Assembly: GCA_016718135.1 (NCBI GenBank)
Contig: JADKEF010000017.1
Location: 310,001 to 374,000, forward strand
Direction: 5' to 3'
Length of the DNA stretch: 64,000 bases
Source of the DNA: Acidobacteriota bacterium
GTDB taxonomy: Bacteria; Acidobacteriota; Blastocatellia; Pyrinomonadales; Pyrinomonadaceae
Positions 34,455-42,110 of the stretch are shown piece after piece. Position numbers and translations under genes: made by a program. The notes beneath the pieces were generated by a model. It did no database searches. It worked only from the letters and a program-made list of their open reading frames with translations, and had not been told where the DNA came from. Each line of letters starts with the position of its first letter. Position 1 is the stretch's first letter.

Positions 34455-34910
34455 TTAGCGACGAGCCTTGAAAAAATCCTGCATGATCTTGCGACAATTG
34501 TCAGCGAGAACTCCGCCAGTGATCTGCATGCGGTGATTTAGCTGCCGATTATCGCAGACTCGGAAGAGAGTTTCGACGGCTCCGAAGCGTTCGTCGGGGG
34601 CTCCGTAGACGACGCGGGCGACACGGGCGTTAACGAGGGCTCCGGCGCACATGGCGCACGGTTCGATAGTGGTATAGACGGTTGTTCCCTCGAGCCGGTA
34701 GTTGCCGAGACGGGTCGCGGCGATGCGAAGTGCTAGGATCTCGGCGTGGGCGGTCGGGTCGATGTTTTTGATCGTGCGGTTTGATGCGGCGGCGAGGATC
34801 TTGCCATCGGCGTCGATAATGACGGCTCCGACCGGCACTTCGCCGACCTTTTCAGCTTCACGAGCGAGGCCGATCGCTCTCCACATCCATTTTTCGTCCA
34901 GTTCTGACAT
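34455..34910 (-). CDS. tadA: tRNA-specific adenosine deaminase
   Basis: TadA converts adenosine-34 to inosine in tRNA-Arg(ACG). From ATG 34910 the 151-residue protein shows HAEILALR near 56 (zinc His and catalytic Glu) and PCAMCAGALVNARV near 85 (two zinc Cys), in the normal spacing. A longer in-frame start at 35027 would add a basic stretch with no homology. Convergent with the small secreted gene, with a 6-bp gap between the stops. Confidence 0.96.
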   Translation of the reverse strand: MSELDEKWMWRAIGLAREAEKVGEVPVGAVIIDADGKILAAASNRTIKNIDPTAHAEILALRIAATRLGNYRLEGTTVYTTIEPCAMCAGALVNARVARVVYGAPDERFGAVETLFRVCDNRQLNHRMQITGGVLADNCRKIMQDFFKARR

Positions 34911-35173
34911 TGAGAACGAGTGTAGCGAAACGTGTAGTTCGCGGGCAATCATGCTTCCACTCTTTTTGCGACTCCCTTTGCGTCCTTTTACGGGCTTTGC
35001 GTGAAAGGCTTTAAGAGTCTCGCGCAACGCTCGCCAAGAAGAACGCGAAGGAAGATATGAACCTAAGAAACAAGCCTAAAAATGCCGATTTCTTGCATCC
35101 GCATACCTAAAATGTTAAACATTAGAAGTTACATTCTCTTTCTTCCCTTCGAGAAGTACACAACGCGACAGCT

Positions 35174-36112
35174 ATGAACGACGACGTCCGGCCAGGAGCA
35201 CAGTCTGTCGGTGATTCCGACATTCACATTACAAATGTGCCACAGTCGTTCCGCGCCTTTGCGGAGGAAGTTCATAAACGCAGCCAAAAGCCGCGAACAA
35301 CGCCGCTTACGATACCTCAAAAACTGCAGCCGGCCGAGTTTAACACCGCGATGGTGCATTTTTATCGCGGTGAGATACAGCGTTCGAATATCTGGCGAAA
35401 CCGGCTCGATGCGACGACGAATTGGGCTGTCATCACGGCTGGTGCTACGTTGTCGTTTGTCTTTAGCTCGCCCGACAATCCGCATTTTGCGATCCCGATC
35501 AATTCGATACTGGTGTCGATCTTTCTCTTTATGGAAGCTCGTCGATACCGTTATTACGAAGTCTGGGCGAATCGTGTGCGGGTTCTGGAGACAGGTTACT
35601 TTGCACCGATGCTGTCGCACCGGACCATTCCGCCCGATAAAGAGTGGGCCGAGCATATTTCGGCGGATCTGCTGTCGCCGCACTTTACGATCAGTACTTG
35701 GGAAGCCGTTGGACGGCGTTTGCGAGCGAACTATTTGTGGATCTTTATTTTGCTGGCTTTGTCGTGGACGTTGAAGATCTACATCCATCCCTCGCCGATC
35801 CCGGCGGTAAGTGAAGCGGATTGGAAGGTGTTCTGGGAGATATTCTTGCTTCGGGCAACGGTAGGACTCGCTCCGGGTTGGCTTGTAATTACCTCGGGGG
35901 CAGCTTTCTATTTCGGGATCATCATTCTGGCTCTCAGCACGCTTAAGCTCAAAAATGCATCGAGCGAAGTTTTGCCATCCGAAGACCTCGAATGGCACCC
36001 GCTAAAGCAAATGTCGACCTGGGCCGAAACGAGCCTAAAACGCCGCAATACGATCCGCCGCTCGAAAAAAGCTCGTCAGAGGGTGCGGTCGGTACATAAA
36101 ACGGAGTCCTGA
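35174..36112 (+). CDS. DUF2270 family membrane protein
   Basis: A 312-residue protein. Residues 57-160 contain the DUF2270 signature (FNTAMVHFYRGEIQRSNIWR, LDATTNWAVITAGATLSFVF, EARRYRYYEVWANRVRVLE). There are about four membrane segments at 85-105, 113-125, 190-200 and 235-256. The C-terminal 50 residues are cytoplasmic and basic. The family has no assigned function. The gene lies between tadA (divergent) and the zf-TFIIB gene. Confidence 0.85.
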   Translation: MNDDVRPGAQSVGDSDIHITNVPQSFRAFAEEVHKRSQKPRTTPLTIPQKLQPAEFNTAMVHFYRGEIQRSNIWRNRLDATTNWAVITAGATLSFVFSSPDNPHFAIPINSILVSIFLFMEARRYRYYEVWANRVRVLETGYFAPMLSHRTIPPDKEWAEHISADLLSPHFTISTWEAVGRRLRANYLWIFILLALSWTLKIYIHPSPIPAVSEADWKVFWEIFLLRATVGLAPGWLVITSGAAFYFGIIILALSTLKLKNASSEVLPSEDLEWHPLKQMSTWAETSLKRRNTIRRSKKARQRVRSVHKTES

Positions 36113-36173
36113 GTCTCCGACTTAGCACCTCAATTTCAATACTAATTAAGGCAAGGAGTAATTTAATAAGCAT

Positions 36174-36461
36174 ATGGCAATAGATCTGGAATCACGCGGC
36201 GACGCGTTGGAGAACGAATATTTTCACCGCAAAGAACAAGAGCTGATCGCCAAGATGAAGGCGAAACTCGAAGAGGAAGACTCGAAGAGTCTCGACCTTG
36301 GCTGCCCAAAATGCGATGGAATGCTCGTCGAAGCCGATTTTCAATCGATAAAGATCGACGTTTGCAACAAATGCTCTGGCGTCTGGCTCGACCCGGGCGA
36401 ACTCGCTCAGGTTGTCGACCATGAGAAAGAAGGTGGTTGGTTTGGGAAGTTATTTGGCTAG
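36174..36461 (+). CDS. Small zf-TFIIB zinc-ribbon protein
   Basis: A 95-residue protein. After a charged, coiled first half, it has CPKCDGMLVEADFQSI and VCNKCSGVWLDPGELAQV (residues 43-80), the two CxxC pairs of the zf-TFIIB family. These proteins are common in bacteria but unassigned. The ribosome site AAGGAG is about 15 bases before the ATG. The esterase starts 15 bp downstream. Confidence 0.9.
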   Translation: MAIDLESRGDALENEYFHRKEQELIAKMKAKLEEEDSKSLDLGCPKCDGMLVEADFQSIKIDVCNKCSGVWLDPGELAQVVDHEKEGGWFGKLFG

Positions 36462-36474
36462 GAGAATTGTCCAA

Positions 36475-36498
36475 AGATGAATACAGATAGACACGGAT
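36475..36498. repeat. Dispersed repeat, copy 2, overlapping the esterase start
   Basis: The 24 bases are the exact reverse complement of part of 22973-23002. They contain the ATG at 36477 and encode the first seven residues (MNTDRHG) of the esterase precursor, so the repeat apparently provides the gene's start codon. Confidence 0.8.
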
Positions 36499-37367
36499 TT
36501 GTTTTGCGATCTGCGGTGCTAGCTGCGGTTTTGTTGGTGATCACCAGTGCAGCCTCTGGACAGGCTCCGACTGCCAAACCGCTCGCTCCAAATGTCGTCG
36601 AACATAAGTTCAACAGCAAATTAATGGGCCGCGATATGCCGTATCGTGTGATTCTTCCAGCCGGCTATACGGACGCGAAGGCAACGTCGCGGCATCCGGT
36701 GATCTATCTACTTCACGGGCTGACAGGACATTTTAACAACTGGACCGATAGCACCAAGGTCGAGGAATACGCTCTCGCGAGCAAGTTCATCATCGTCACC
36801 CCGGAAGGCGACAATGGCTGGTACACGGACAGCGTCACGAAAGCGACGGACAAGTACGAGAGTTATATCGTTAAGGAATTGATCCCTGAGATCGAGGCGA
36901 AATATCGAGTCATCGCCGACCGCGACAATCGAATGATCGCCGGCCTCTCGATGGGCGGATACGGTGCGACCAAGTTTGGGCTGAAGTATCCCGAGATGTT
37001 CTCGATCATCGGCGCATTTAGCGGAGCTCTCGGTGCGGCATCGTTCACTGAGAAAAACGCCGCCACCGCCGGACGCGGAATCGACTCGATCATGGGAGCG
37101 GAAGATGCTGAATCGCGAAAAGCGAACGATATTTTTAAGCTGGTTCGCGAGCTAACACCTGAACGGATCAAGGCACTGCCCTTCATCTACCAGTCATGCG
37201 GCACCGAGGATTTTCTTATCCAGAACAATCGGGAATTTATGATGCTCCTCGTCGAAAGGAAAGTCCCTCACGAGTATCGTCAGCATCCCGGAGTCCACAA
37301 CTGGGTCTTTTGGGACGATCAGATACGTGAATTTTTGCAGGTCGCCGAGCGGCGGATGAAGAAGTAG
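36477..37367 (+). CDS. Secreted esterase, alpha/beta hydrolase (EstA/Ag85-like)
   Basis: The 296-residue protein has a signal peptide (residues 1-29, ending SGQ), HGLTGHFNNW (oxyanion region, 80-89), the nucleophile elbow GLSMGG with Ser158, a likely acid in CGTEDFL near 245 and His in HPGVHNW near 261-264. The fold class is that of esterase D, Ag85 and related secreted carbohydrate esterases. The substrate is unknown. The start codon lies inside a dispersed repeat. The next gene starts one base after the stop, suggesting an operon. Confidence 0.88.
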   Translation: MNTDRHGFVLRSAVLAAVLLVITSAASGQAPTAKPLAPNVVEHKFNSKLMGRDMPYRVILPAGYTDAKATSRHPVIYLLHGLTGHFNNWTDSTKVEEYALASKFIIVTPEGDNGWYTDSVTKATDKYESYIVKELIPEIEAKYRVIADRDNRMIAGLSMGGYGATKFGLKYPEMFSIIGAFSGALGAASFTEKNAATAGRGIDSIMGAEDAESRKANDIFKLVRELTPERIKALPFIYQSCGTEDFLIQNNREFMMLLVERKVPHEYRQHPGVHNWVFWDDQIREFLQVAERRMKK

Positions 37368-37368
37368 T

Positions 37369-37821
37369 ATGAAAATACGGACACTGATCTTGCTGGTTGT
37401 TTCGCTTGCGTTTTGTTCTGCTGCGGTCGGACAAGAAAAGACGGATGTTAACGACCAGGCAGCTGCGAAACGTTTGCTCGGGCGTCACAAGATCTCGCTG
37501 CAATGGATAAGCTGGGACTACTTTGGTGCCGCGACAGTCACGAACAAAGGCGGCGTTTATCGAGTCAAAGGCGAACAGAAAGGTCGCGGCAGTACTGACT
37601 TCGTGAAAGTCGACGGCAGTATCACGAAGATCGACTCGAAGGAATTCACGTTCGAAGGAACCATCCGCACGCAGATCAGTCACATCAACGGCGGCAAGCC
37701 TTGCGAACGCAAGGGCGAGATGACATTTCGCATCACCGGAAAACGCAAGTACTGGCGGTTGATGGAGATGGATAATCCTTGTGACGGCGTGACCGATTAC
37801 GTCGACATCTATTTCCGATAG
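37369..37821 (+). CDS. Secreted protein of unknown function
   Basis: A 150-residue protein with a clear signal peptide (MKIRTLILLVVSLAFCSAAVGQ). The mature part is rich in beta-strand (HKISLQWISWDYFGAATVTN, then RVKGEQKGRG) and has two Cys in CERKGEMTF and MDNPCDGV that could form a disulphide. I recognise no family. It begins 1 bp after the esterase stop and probably shares its mRNA. Confidence 0.7.
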   Translation: MKIRTLILLVVSLAFCSAAVGQEKTDVNDQAAAKRLLGRHKISLQWISWDYFGAATVTNKGGVYRVKGEQKGRGSTDFVKVDGSITKIDSKEFTFEGTIRTQISHINGGKPCERKGEMTFRITGKRKYWRLMEMDNPCDGVTDYVDIYFR

Positions 37822-37829
37822 ATCTGTTT

Positions 37830-37914
37830 TGCACTAAGACGCCAGAGGGCAGCGACGCAAGGACTTTCTTGGGTTTTCCTTTGCGACCTTGCTTATTGGC
37901 GTCTTTGCGTCAAA
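37830..37914. repeat. Intergenic inverted repeat of the GCAAAGACGC type, second copy
   Basis: AAGACGCCAGAGGGCAGCGA and CGCAAGG on the left are mirrored by CCTTTGCGACCTTGC and GGCGTCTTTGCGTC on the right. It is related to 23916-23994 and lies in the spacer ahead of the inositol monophosphatase gene. Confidence 0.65.
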
Positions 37915-37924
37915 AATCATTCAT

Positions 37925-38689
37925 ATGTTGAACTTTGCTATCGAGACGGCGAGAGATGCGGGGCAGTTGCTCTTGGAGAAATTCGGTTGTGGCATCGCTG
38001 TTCACAAGAAGGGCGACATCAATCTCGTCACCGAAGCCGATCTTGCTAGCGAAGAGCTCATTATCGAATGCATCAAATCGCACTATCCAAAACACTCGAT
38101 CCTAGCCGAGGAATCCGGTAATGCCGTTGTCATCGGCGGCGAGAACACGTGGAAATGGATCATCGACCCGCTCGATGGGACGACGAATTTTGCACATGGT
38201 TATCCGTGCTTTTGTGTGACCCTTGCTCTCGAACATGCCGGCGAGATCGTGGTCGGGGTGACGTTTGACCCGACGCGGAATGAGGTTTTTGCTGCCGAAC
38301 GCGGCCGTGGAGCGAGCCTGAATAATAAGCCAATACGCGTTTCGCCAACCGAGCAGCTTGGCGACGCTCTTCTAGTCACGGGCTTCCCTTACGATTTCAA
38401 AAAACGTGAAGATTTCGCACGTCATCTGACGCAATTTCTCATTAATTCACGCGGCGTCCGTCGTGACGGTTCGGCCGCGATCGACATGGCATATGTCGCC
38501 TGCGGACGTTTTGACGGGTTTTGGGAAGAAGGGTTAAATCCGTGGGACATGGCAGCAGGCGTTCTGCTGATCGAAGAAGCAGGCGGCCAAGTTAGCTATT
38601 ACGATGGCTCGAAATTCAGCATTTACCAACCGCCGATCCTCGCAACGAACGGTCTGATCCATTCCCAAATGGCCGCGGTGCTTAAATAG
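37925..38689 (+). CDS. Inositol monophosphatase family protein
   Basis: From ATG 37925 the 254-residue protein carries the family signature DPLDGTTNFAHGYP (metal-binding Asp residues) near 82, an AEESGN block near 60 and WEEGLNPWDMAAGVLLIEEAGG near 200. It dephosphorylates inositol phosphate or a related sugar/nucleotide phosphate with Mg2+. Members also act in 3'-phosphoadenosine or NADP phosphate removal, so the true substrate is open. An upstream codon at 37889 falls in the intergenic repeat. Confidence 0.93.
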   Translation: MLNFAIETARDAGQLLLEKFGCGIAVHKKGDINLVTEADLASEELIIECIKSHYPKHSILAEESGNAVVIGGENTWKWIIDPLDGTTNFAHGYPCFCVTLALEHAGEIVVGVTFDPTRNEVFAAERGRGASLNNKPIRVSPTEQLGDALLVTGFPYDFKKREDFARHLTQFLINSRGVRRDGSAAIDMAYVACGRFDGFWEEGLNPWDMAAGVLLIEEAGGQVSYYDGSKFSIYQPPILATNGLIHSQMAAVLK

Positions 38690-38745
38690 CTACTCACTCC
38701 TCGACCAGGCCAACAGTAGAGGCTGGTGACCCAACGAGAAATAAG

Positions 38746-39795
38746 ATGAAAAACTTATTGATCGATATATACAAGGCAAATGACCTGTTTTCAGGCTTAG
38801 GTCAGTTCTCGAACAATTTTGCTCATGAGATCATTCGACAAAATATTAGTGACTATGAAATTTCCTTTCTAACACCCAAAGGGTATAAGATCGACTCTGA
38901 TAAAGTTCAACAATTGCAGGTAAACCTATTAAGAAGATACTTCCCTACTTCTAATTCCGGCTTCGACATATGGCATAGCCTATATCAGTTCCCGTCTTTT
39001 TTTCCTGATAAGAAGACTAAGCAGATCTTAACGATACACGATCTGAATTTTCTGATAGAAAAGCGAGATGGCCCGAAAAAAAAGTATTTATCTCGCTTAC
39101 AAAAGAACGTTGACAGAGCGGATGTTGTCACCACGATCTCACATTATTCTAAGAAACTTATCGAAGAAAATCTTGAACTTAGAAATAGGGAAATTAACGT
39201 AGTTTACAATGGTGTCTACTTAAGATCATTCGTTGATCCTAAGAAGCCTCGGTATTGTGATGAAAGGAAATTTTTCTTTTCTCTCGGCGTCTTTAAGCAT
39301 AAGAAGAATTTCCATGTCTTGCTTCCAATACTTGATAGATTCAAAGACCATACCCTGATAATTGCCGGAAATAATGAAACGGAGTACGGGGCAGAGATAA
39401 GAGAATTAGTTAAGCGATCCAATCTTGTTGACAGGGTTATACTCCCTGGGACGATCAGTGATGAGGACAAATTCTACTTATATAAGAATTGTGAAGCATT
39501 CCTTTTTCCATCAGTTGCCGAAGGCTTTGGAATGCCATTAATTGAAGCTATGAACATCGGTAAGCCTATATTTATAAGCGACCATTGCAGCTTACCGGAA
39601 ATAGCCGGGGATCATGCATTCTATTTTTCAAGTTTTGACAAAGAAGACATGGTCTCAGTAATTGAGAACTCGATGGCCGACTACAGTAAAAATACAACGG
39701 AAAGAGCTGAGTCCATGAAAGAACATGCCGAGCAGTTCAGTTGGGAGAATTGTATAAAGGAATATCTTGAGATTTACAGAAAGATCGAACGTTAA
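38746..39795 (+). CDS. Glycosyltransferase family 4 protein (A+T-rich, probable transfer)
   Basis: The 349-residue protein has the GT4 C-terminal signature AEGFGMPLIEAMNIGKP near 261, where the two Glu of the EX7E motif are visible, and LGVFKHKKNFHVLL near 182 as the nucleotide-sugar side. It should transfer a sugar from a nucleotide donor to a glycan or lipid. Codon use is clearly richer in A and T than the genes on both sides (many AAA, AAT, TTA, ATA codons), and no other glycan genes sit next to it. This suggests recent transfer. Its N-terminus is a clean MKNLLIDIYKANDLFSGLGQ. Confidence 0.88.
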   Translation: MKNLLIDIYKANDLFSGLGQFSNNFAHEIIRQNISDYEISFLTPKGYKIDSDKVQQLQVNLLRRYFPTSNSGFDIWHSLYQFPSFFPDKKTKQILTIHDLNFLIEKRDGPKKKYLSRLQKNVDRADVVTTISHYSKKLIEENLELRNREINVVYNGVYLRSFVDPKKPRYCDERKFFFSLGVFKHKKNFHVLLPILDRFKDHTLIIAGNNETEYGAEIRELVKRSNLVDRVILPGTISDEDKFYLYKNCEAFLFPSVAEGFGMPLIEAMNIGKPIFISDHCSLPEIAGDHAFYFSSFDKEDMVSVIENSMADYSKNTTERAESMKEHAEQFSWENCIKEYLEIYRKIER

Positions 39796-39861
39796 TTTCA
39801 CATTTCTCAAGTCTACCCGAGTTCCTGAACCACGCCGAGAAAGCAGCGAGTCCTGAAACAA

Positions 39862-40953
39862 CTACTCATTCACCATTACCTCGACAGGGTCGAGAGCCGC
39901 GGCCTGCATTGCGGGATATAGCGCTCCGGCGAGGCTACCGAGGATCGCGATACCGATAGCGACGGCGATCCAGCCGACGCTAAATTCGAAATCCAGTCCA
40001 AATTGCTTCCCGATCGCAAATGCGGCGATCACCGAAGCCCCCCCCCCGAGGACGACTCCGAGAATGCCTATCATAAAGGCCTCACCTTCAATGGTTTGGA
40101 CGATAAATGTTTTAGACGCACCGAGCGACTTGAGGATGCCGATCTCTTTTCGGCGTTCGGTGATGGTCGTGTACATCGACAGCAGAACGAAGATCGTCGA
40201 GACGAATGCACCAAGCCCGACGAGTACCCGAAGAAAAGTGTTGAGGCCCGGAATTCGATCCTGTGCATCTGTGACGAGGTCGCTCGTTAGGTTGATCTTG
40301 TTACCAGGCAAGACCTCATTTATCTTCGCGGCGACTGCGGGAGCATCATATCCGCTCTTTATCTTGACCAATATATAAGTGACCTTGTCGGTTTGGAGAG
40401 CGTCCTGCATGCCGGCGAGTGAAAGCTTAATTCGGGCCCCCGACGGCGGAGAAAAGATGCCGACGATCTTTTTTTCGCCGAATATATCGAATTTATCGCC
40501 AACCTTGAGGTTGTTCTGCTCAGCTTCTCGCTCGTCAATGATTATCTCGTCATTCGCGCTGGCGGCGCGTCCTGCGACGAGCTTCATCTCGTTCATCTCG
40601 GCAAAAGGTGCCCAATCGACGCCGTCGATCTGCCGCAACCCCCAACGGCTTTTCGAATCGGGCGACATATTTCTAATGACAGGCACAGTCGCCGCCACCC
40701 CTTCGATCTCGAGGAGACGCGCGACATAGCCCATGTTCACGGCAGTATTCGCACTCGTCGCATCCATACCTCCAGGCCGCGTGAAAACGATCTCAGCCTT
40801 CCAATTCGCCGCCCGCTTCGCCATATCATTCGTCATTCCCTGTGCAAGGCTCGTAAACAGCACGACGAGAACAACGCCCAATGCAACGCCGATCACACTT
40901 ATTAATGTGCGAAACGGCCGGACACGGAGATTTGCGAAGACGAGTTCGAGCAT
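39862..40953 (-). CDS. FtsX/MacB-type ABC transporter permease
   Basis: The 363-residue protein starts with an N-terminal membrane helix (TLISVIGVALGVVLVVLFTS), then a large MacB-like extracytoplasmic domain to about residue 240, then three membrane helices in the FtsX pattern (LVGLGAFVSTIFVLLSMYTT, then the ITERRKEIGILKSLGASK loop). It should work with an ATPase for lipoprotein or peptide handling, but none is nearby. The gene contains ten consecutive G residues (plus-strand C run 40038-40047) encoding GlyGlyGly in the third helix region. Confidence 0.9.
   Translation of the reverse strand: MLELVFANLRVRPFRTLISVIGVALGVVLVVLFTSLAQGMTNDMAKRAANWKAEIVFTRPGGMDATSANTAVNMGYVARLLEIEGVAATVPVIRNMSPDSKSRWGLRQIDGVDWAPFAEMNEMKLVAGRAASANDEIIIDEREAEQNNLKVGDKFDIFGEKKIVGIFSPPSGARIKLSLAGMQDALQTDKVTYILVKIKSGYDAPAVAAKINEVLPGNKINLTSDLVTDAQDRIPGLNTFLRVLVGLGAFVSTIFVLLSMYTTITERRKEIGILKSLGASKTFIVQTIEGEAFMIGILGVVLGGGASVIAAFAIGKQFGLDFEFSVGWIAVAIGIAILGSLAGALYPAMQAAALDPVEVMVNE
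40038..40047. repeat. Ten-base C/G homopolymer inside the permease gene
   Basis: A run of ten C on the plus strand (ten G on the coding strand) encodes Gly-Gly-Gly plus the first base of Ala. The frame is intact as given. Runs of this length slip often in vivo and in sequencing. Confidence 0.95.
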
Positions 40954-40960
40954 TTAACGG

Positions 40961-41836
40961 TTATAAATAGCGCTTGCGGTACATCTTGCCTTTGCGGAGG
41001 AGGATCTTGCGGATAGCCCAGGTGAGAAAAACGGAGAAAAAGAGCAGAGCCCACGCACCAAGGGCCGTTTTCCATGCCCAATCCCATTTCATGCGGAATG
41101 TGCCAAGAATGGCTCCAACGGCGATACCGAAGCACAGGAAAGTGAAGAGTGCGTTGAGAAGTTTTCCGCTTTCGAGATGTTTGGATATCAGTACGGGAAG
41201 GTACGCTGTAAATTCGCCTATCATCCGCGGCATACGTTTCATGTCGTTGCCGAGCGTTCGTGTCTCTTCGCCGGCTCCGACAAGCAGTACGCCGTGGCGC
41301 ATCGCGAAAAGATTGAACAACACGGAGATAACTGAAAACAGTACCGAGATCGCAAAGGCACGTTGTCGGGCGACTCCATCTTGCGATGCGGCGAAGATGT
41401 CAAAGAAGTAGCGCTCCTGAACGTAGTGGGTTACGAACTCGATCGAATGACTAAATGCGGGCAGCAATATCGACACGATGATATTCGCTTGCCAAATTGG
41501 AGTCGCTCGCCGAAAGGACTGGACAACAGCCCCTGCGAGCCCGGTAGTAAGAAACCTGAAAACCAGTTCTACCCCAACGGCGGTCAGAGTCACCGCCCAA
41601 TTCTCACGACTTGCCTGATAAACGGTGTAATAGAAAGAAGCTCGGACGATCGCTCCGAGCATCGCGGCTTTCCAGTTCCACCGCGCAACCAACTGCAATG
41701 GATGGTGTAAGAGATTACGGAATACGTCAGCGACGTATATCCGCTCTTCCCACACCTCCTCCATGTCGTCGGCGTCGGCGATCGAATGGTGTATCTCGTC
41801 AGAAATCGGCATCGGTGGAACGGTTTCCCTGTCCAT
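40961..41836 (-). CDS. Polytopic membrane protein of unknown function
   Basis: The 291-residue protein starts with a 45-residue soluble, acidic region (HHSIADADDMEEVWEERIY). Six or so membrane segments follow (for example LLHHPLQLVARWNWKAAMLG, AISVLFSVISVLFNLFAM, LLNALFTFLCFGIAVGAILG) and a basic C-terminus (RKILLRKGKMYRKRYL). I do not recognise a family. It is 7 bp upstream of the FtsX-type permease on the same strand, so the two are probably co-transcribed. Confidence 0.75.
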   Translation of the reverse strand: MDRETVPPMPISDEIHHSIADADDMEEVWEERIYVADVFRNLLHHPLQLVARWNWKAAMLGAIVRASFYYTVYQASRENWAVTLTAVGVELVFRFLTTGLAGAVVQSFRRATPIWQANIIVSILLPAFSHSIEFVTHYVQERYFFDIFAASQDGVARQRAFAISVLFSVISVLFNLFAMRHGVLLVGAGEETRTLGNDMKRMPRMIGEFTAYLPVLISKHLESGKLLNALFTFLCFGIAVGAILGTFRMKWDWAWKTALGAWALLFFSVFLTWAIRKILLRKGKMYRKRYL

Positions 41837-42110
41837 ACTACTATCTCGTTCGTTCCCGACACGCGAAAACGAAAACGTTTATGCTAACACAGGCTGTTGC
41901 GAATTTCCCTCCGGGATACTCGTTGGAAGATGCGAGTGCGTACTAGGTAAAAGTTTATCATATCGAAAGGCCGATGTTCTCAATACGCTTTGCATCTAAA
42001 GGAGGTATGATTTTAGAGAATCCAGTAAATTGTTTGTCATAAATCATAAATTGGTGGTGTTTTGTTTGCAGATACGGGAAATTTCCCAGACAAACATTGG
42101 AGACGCAATT

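Noticed and set aside
35129..35998. A 289-residue minus-strand frame opposite DUF2270
   Set aside because: The plus strand carries the DUF2270 signature; the minus frame is Arg-rich and domainless.
42007..42042. An 11-residue frame directly after AAAGGAGGT at 41998-42006
   Set aside because: The ribosome-like site is only one base from the ATG, too close to be used; the motif remains unexplained.
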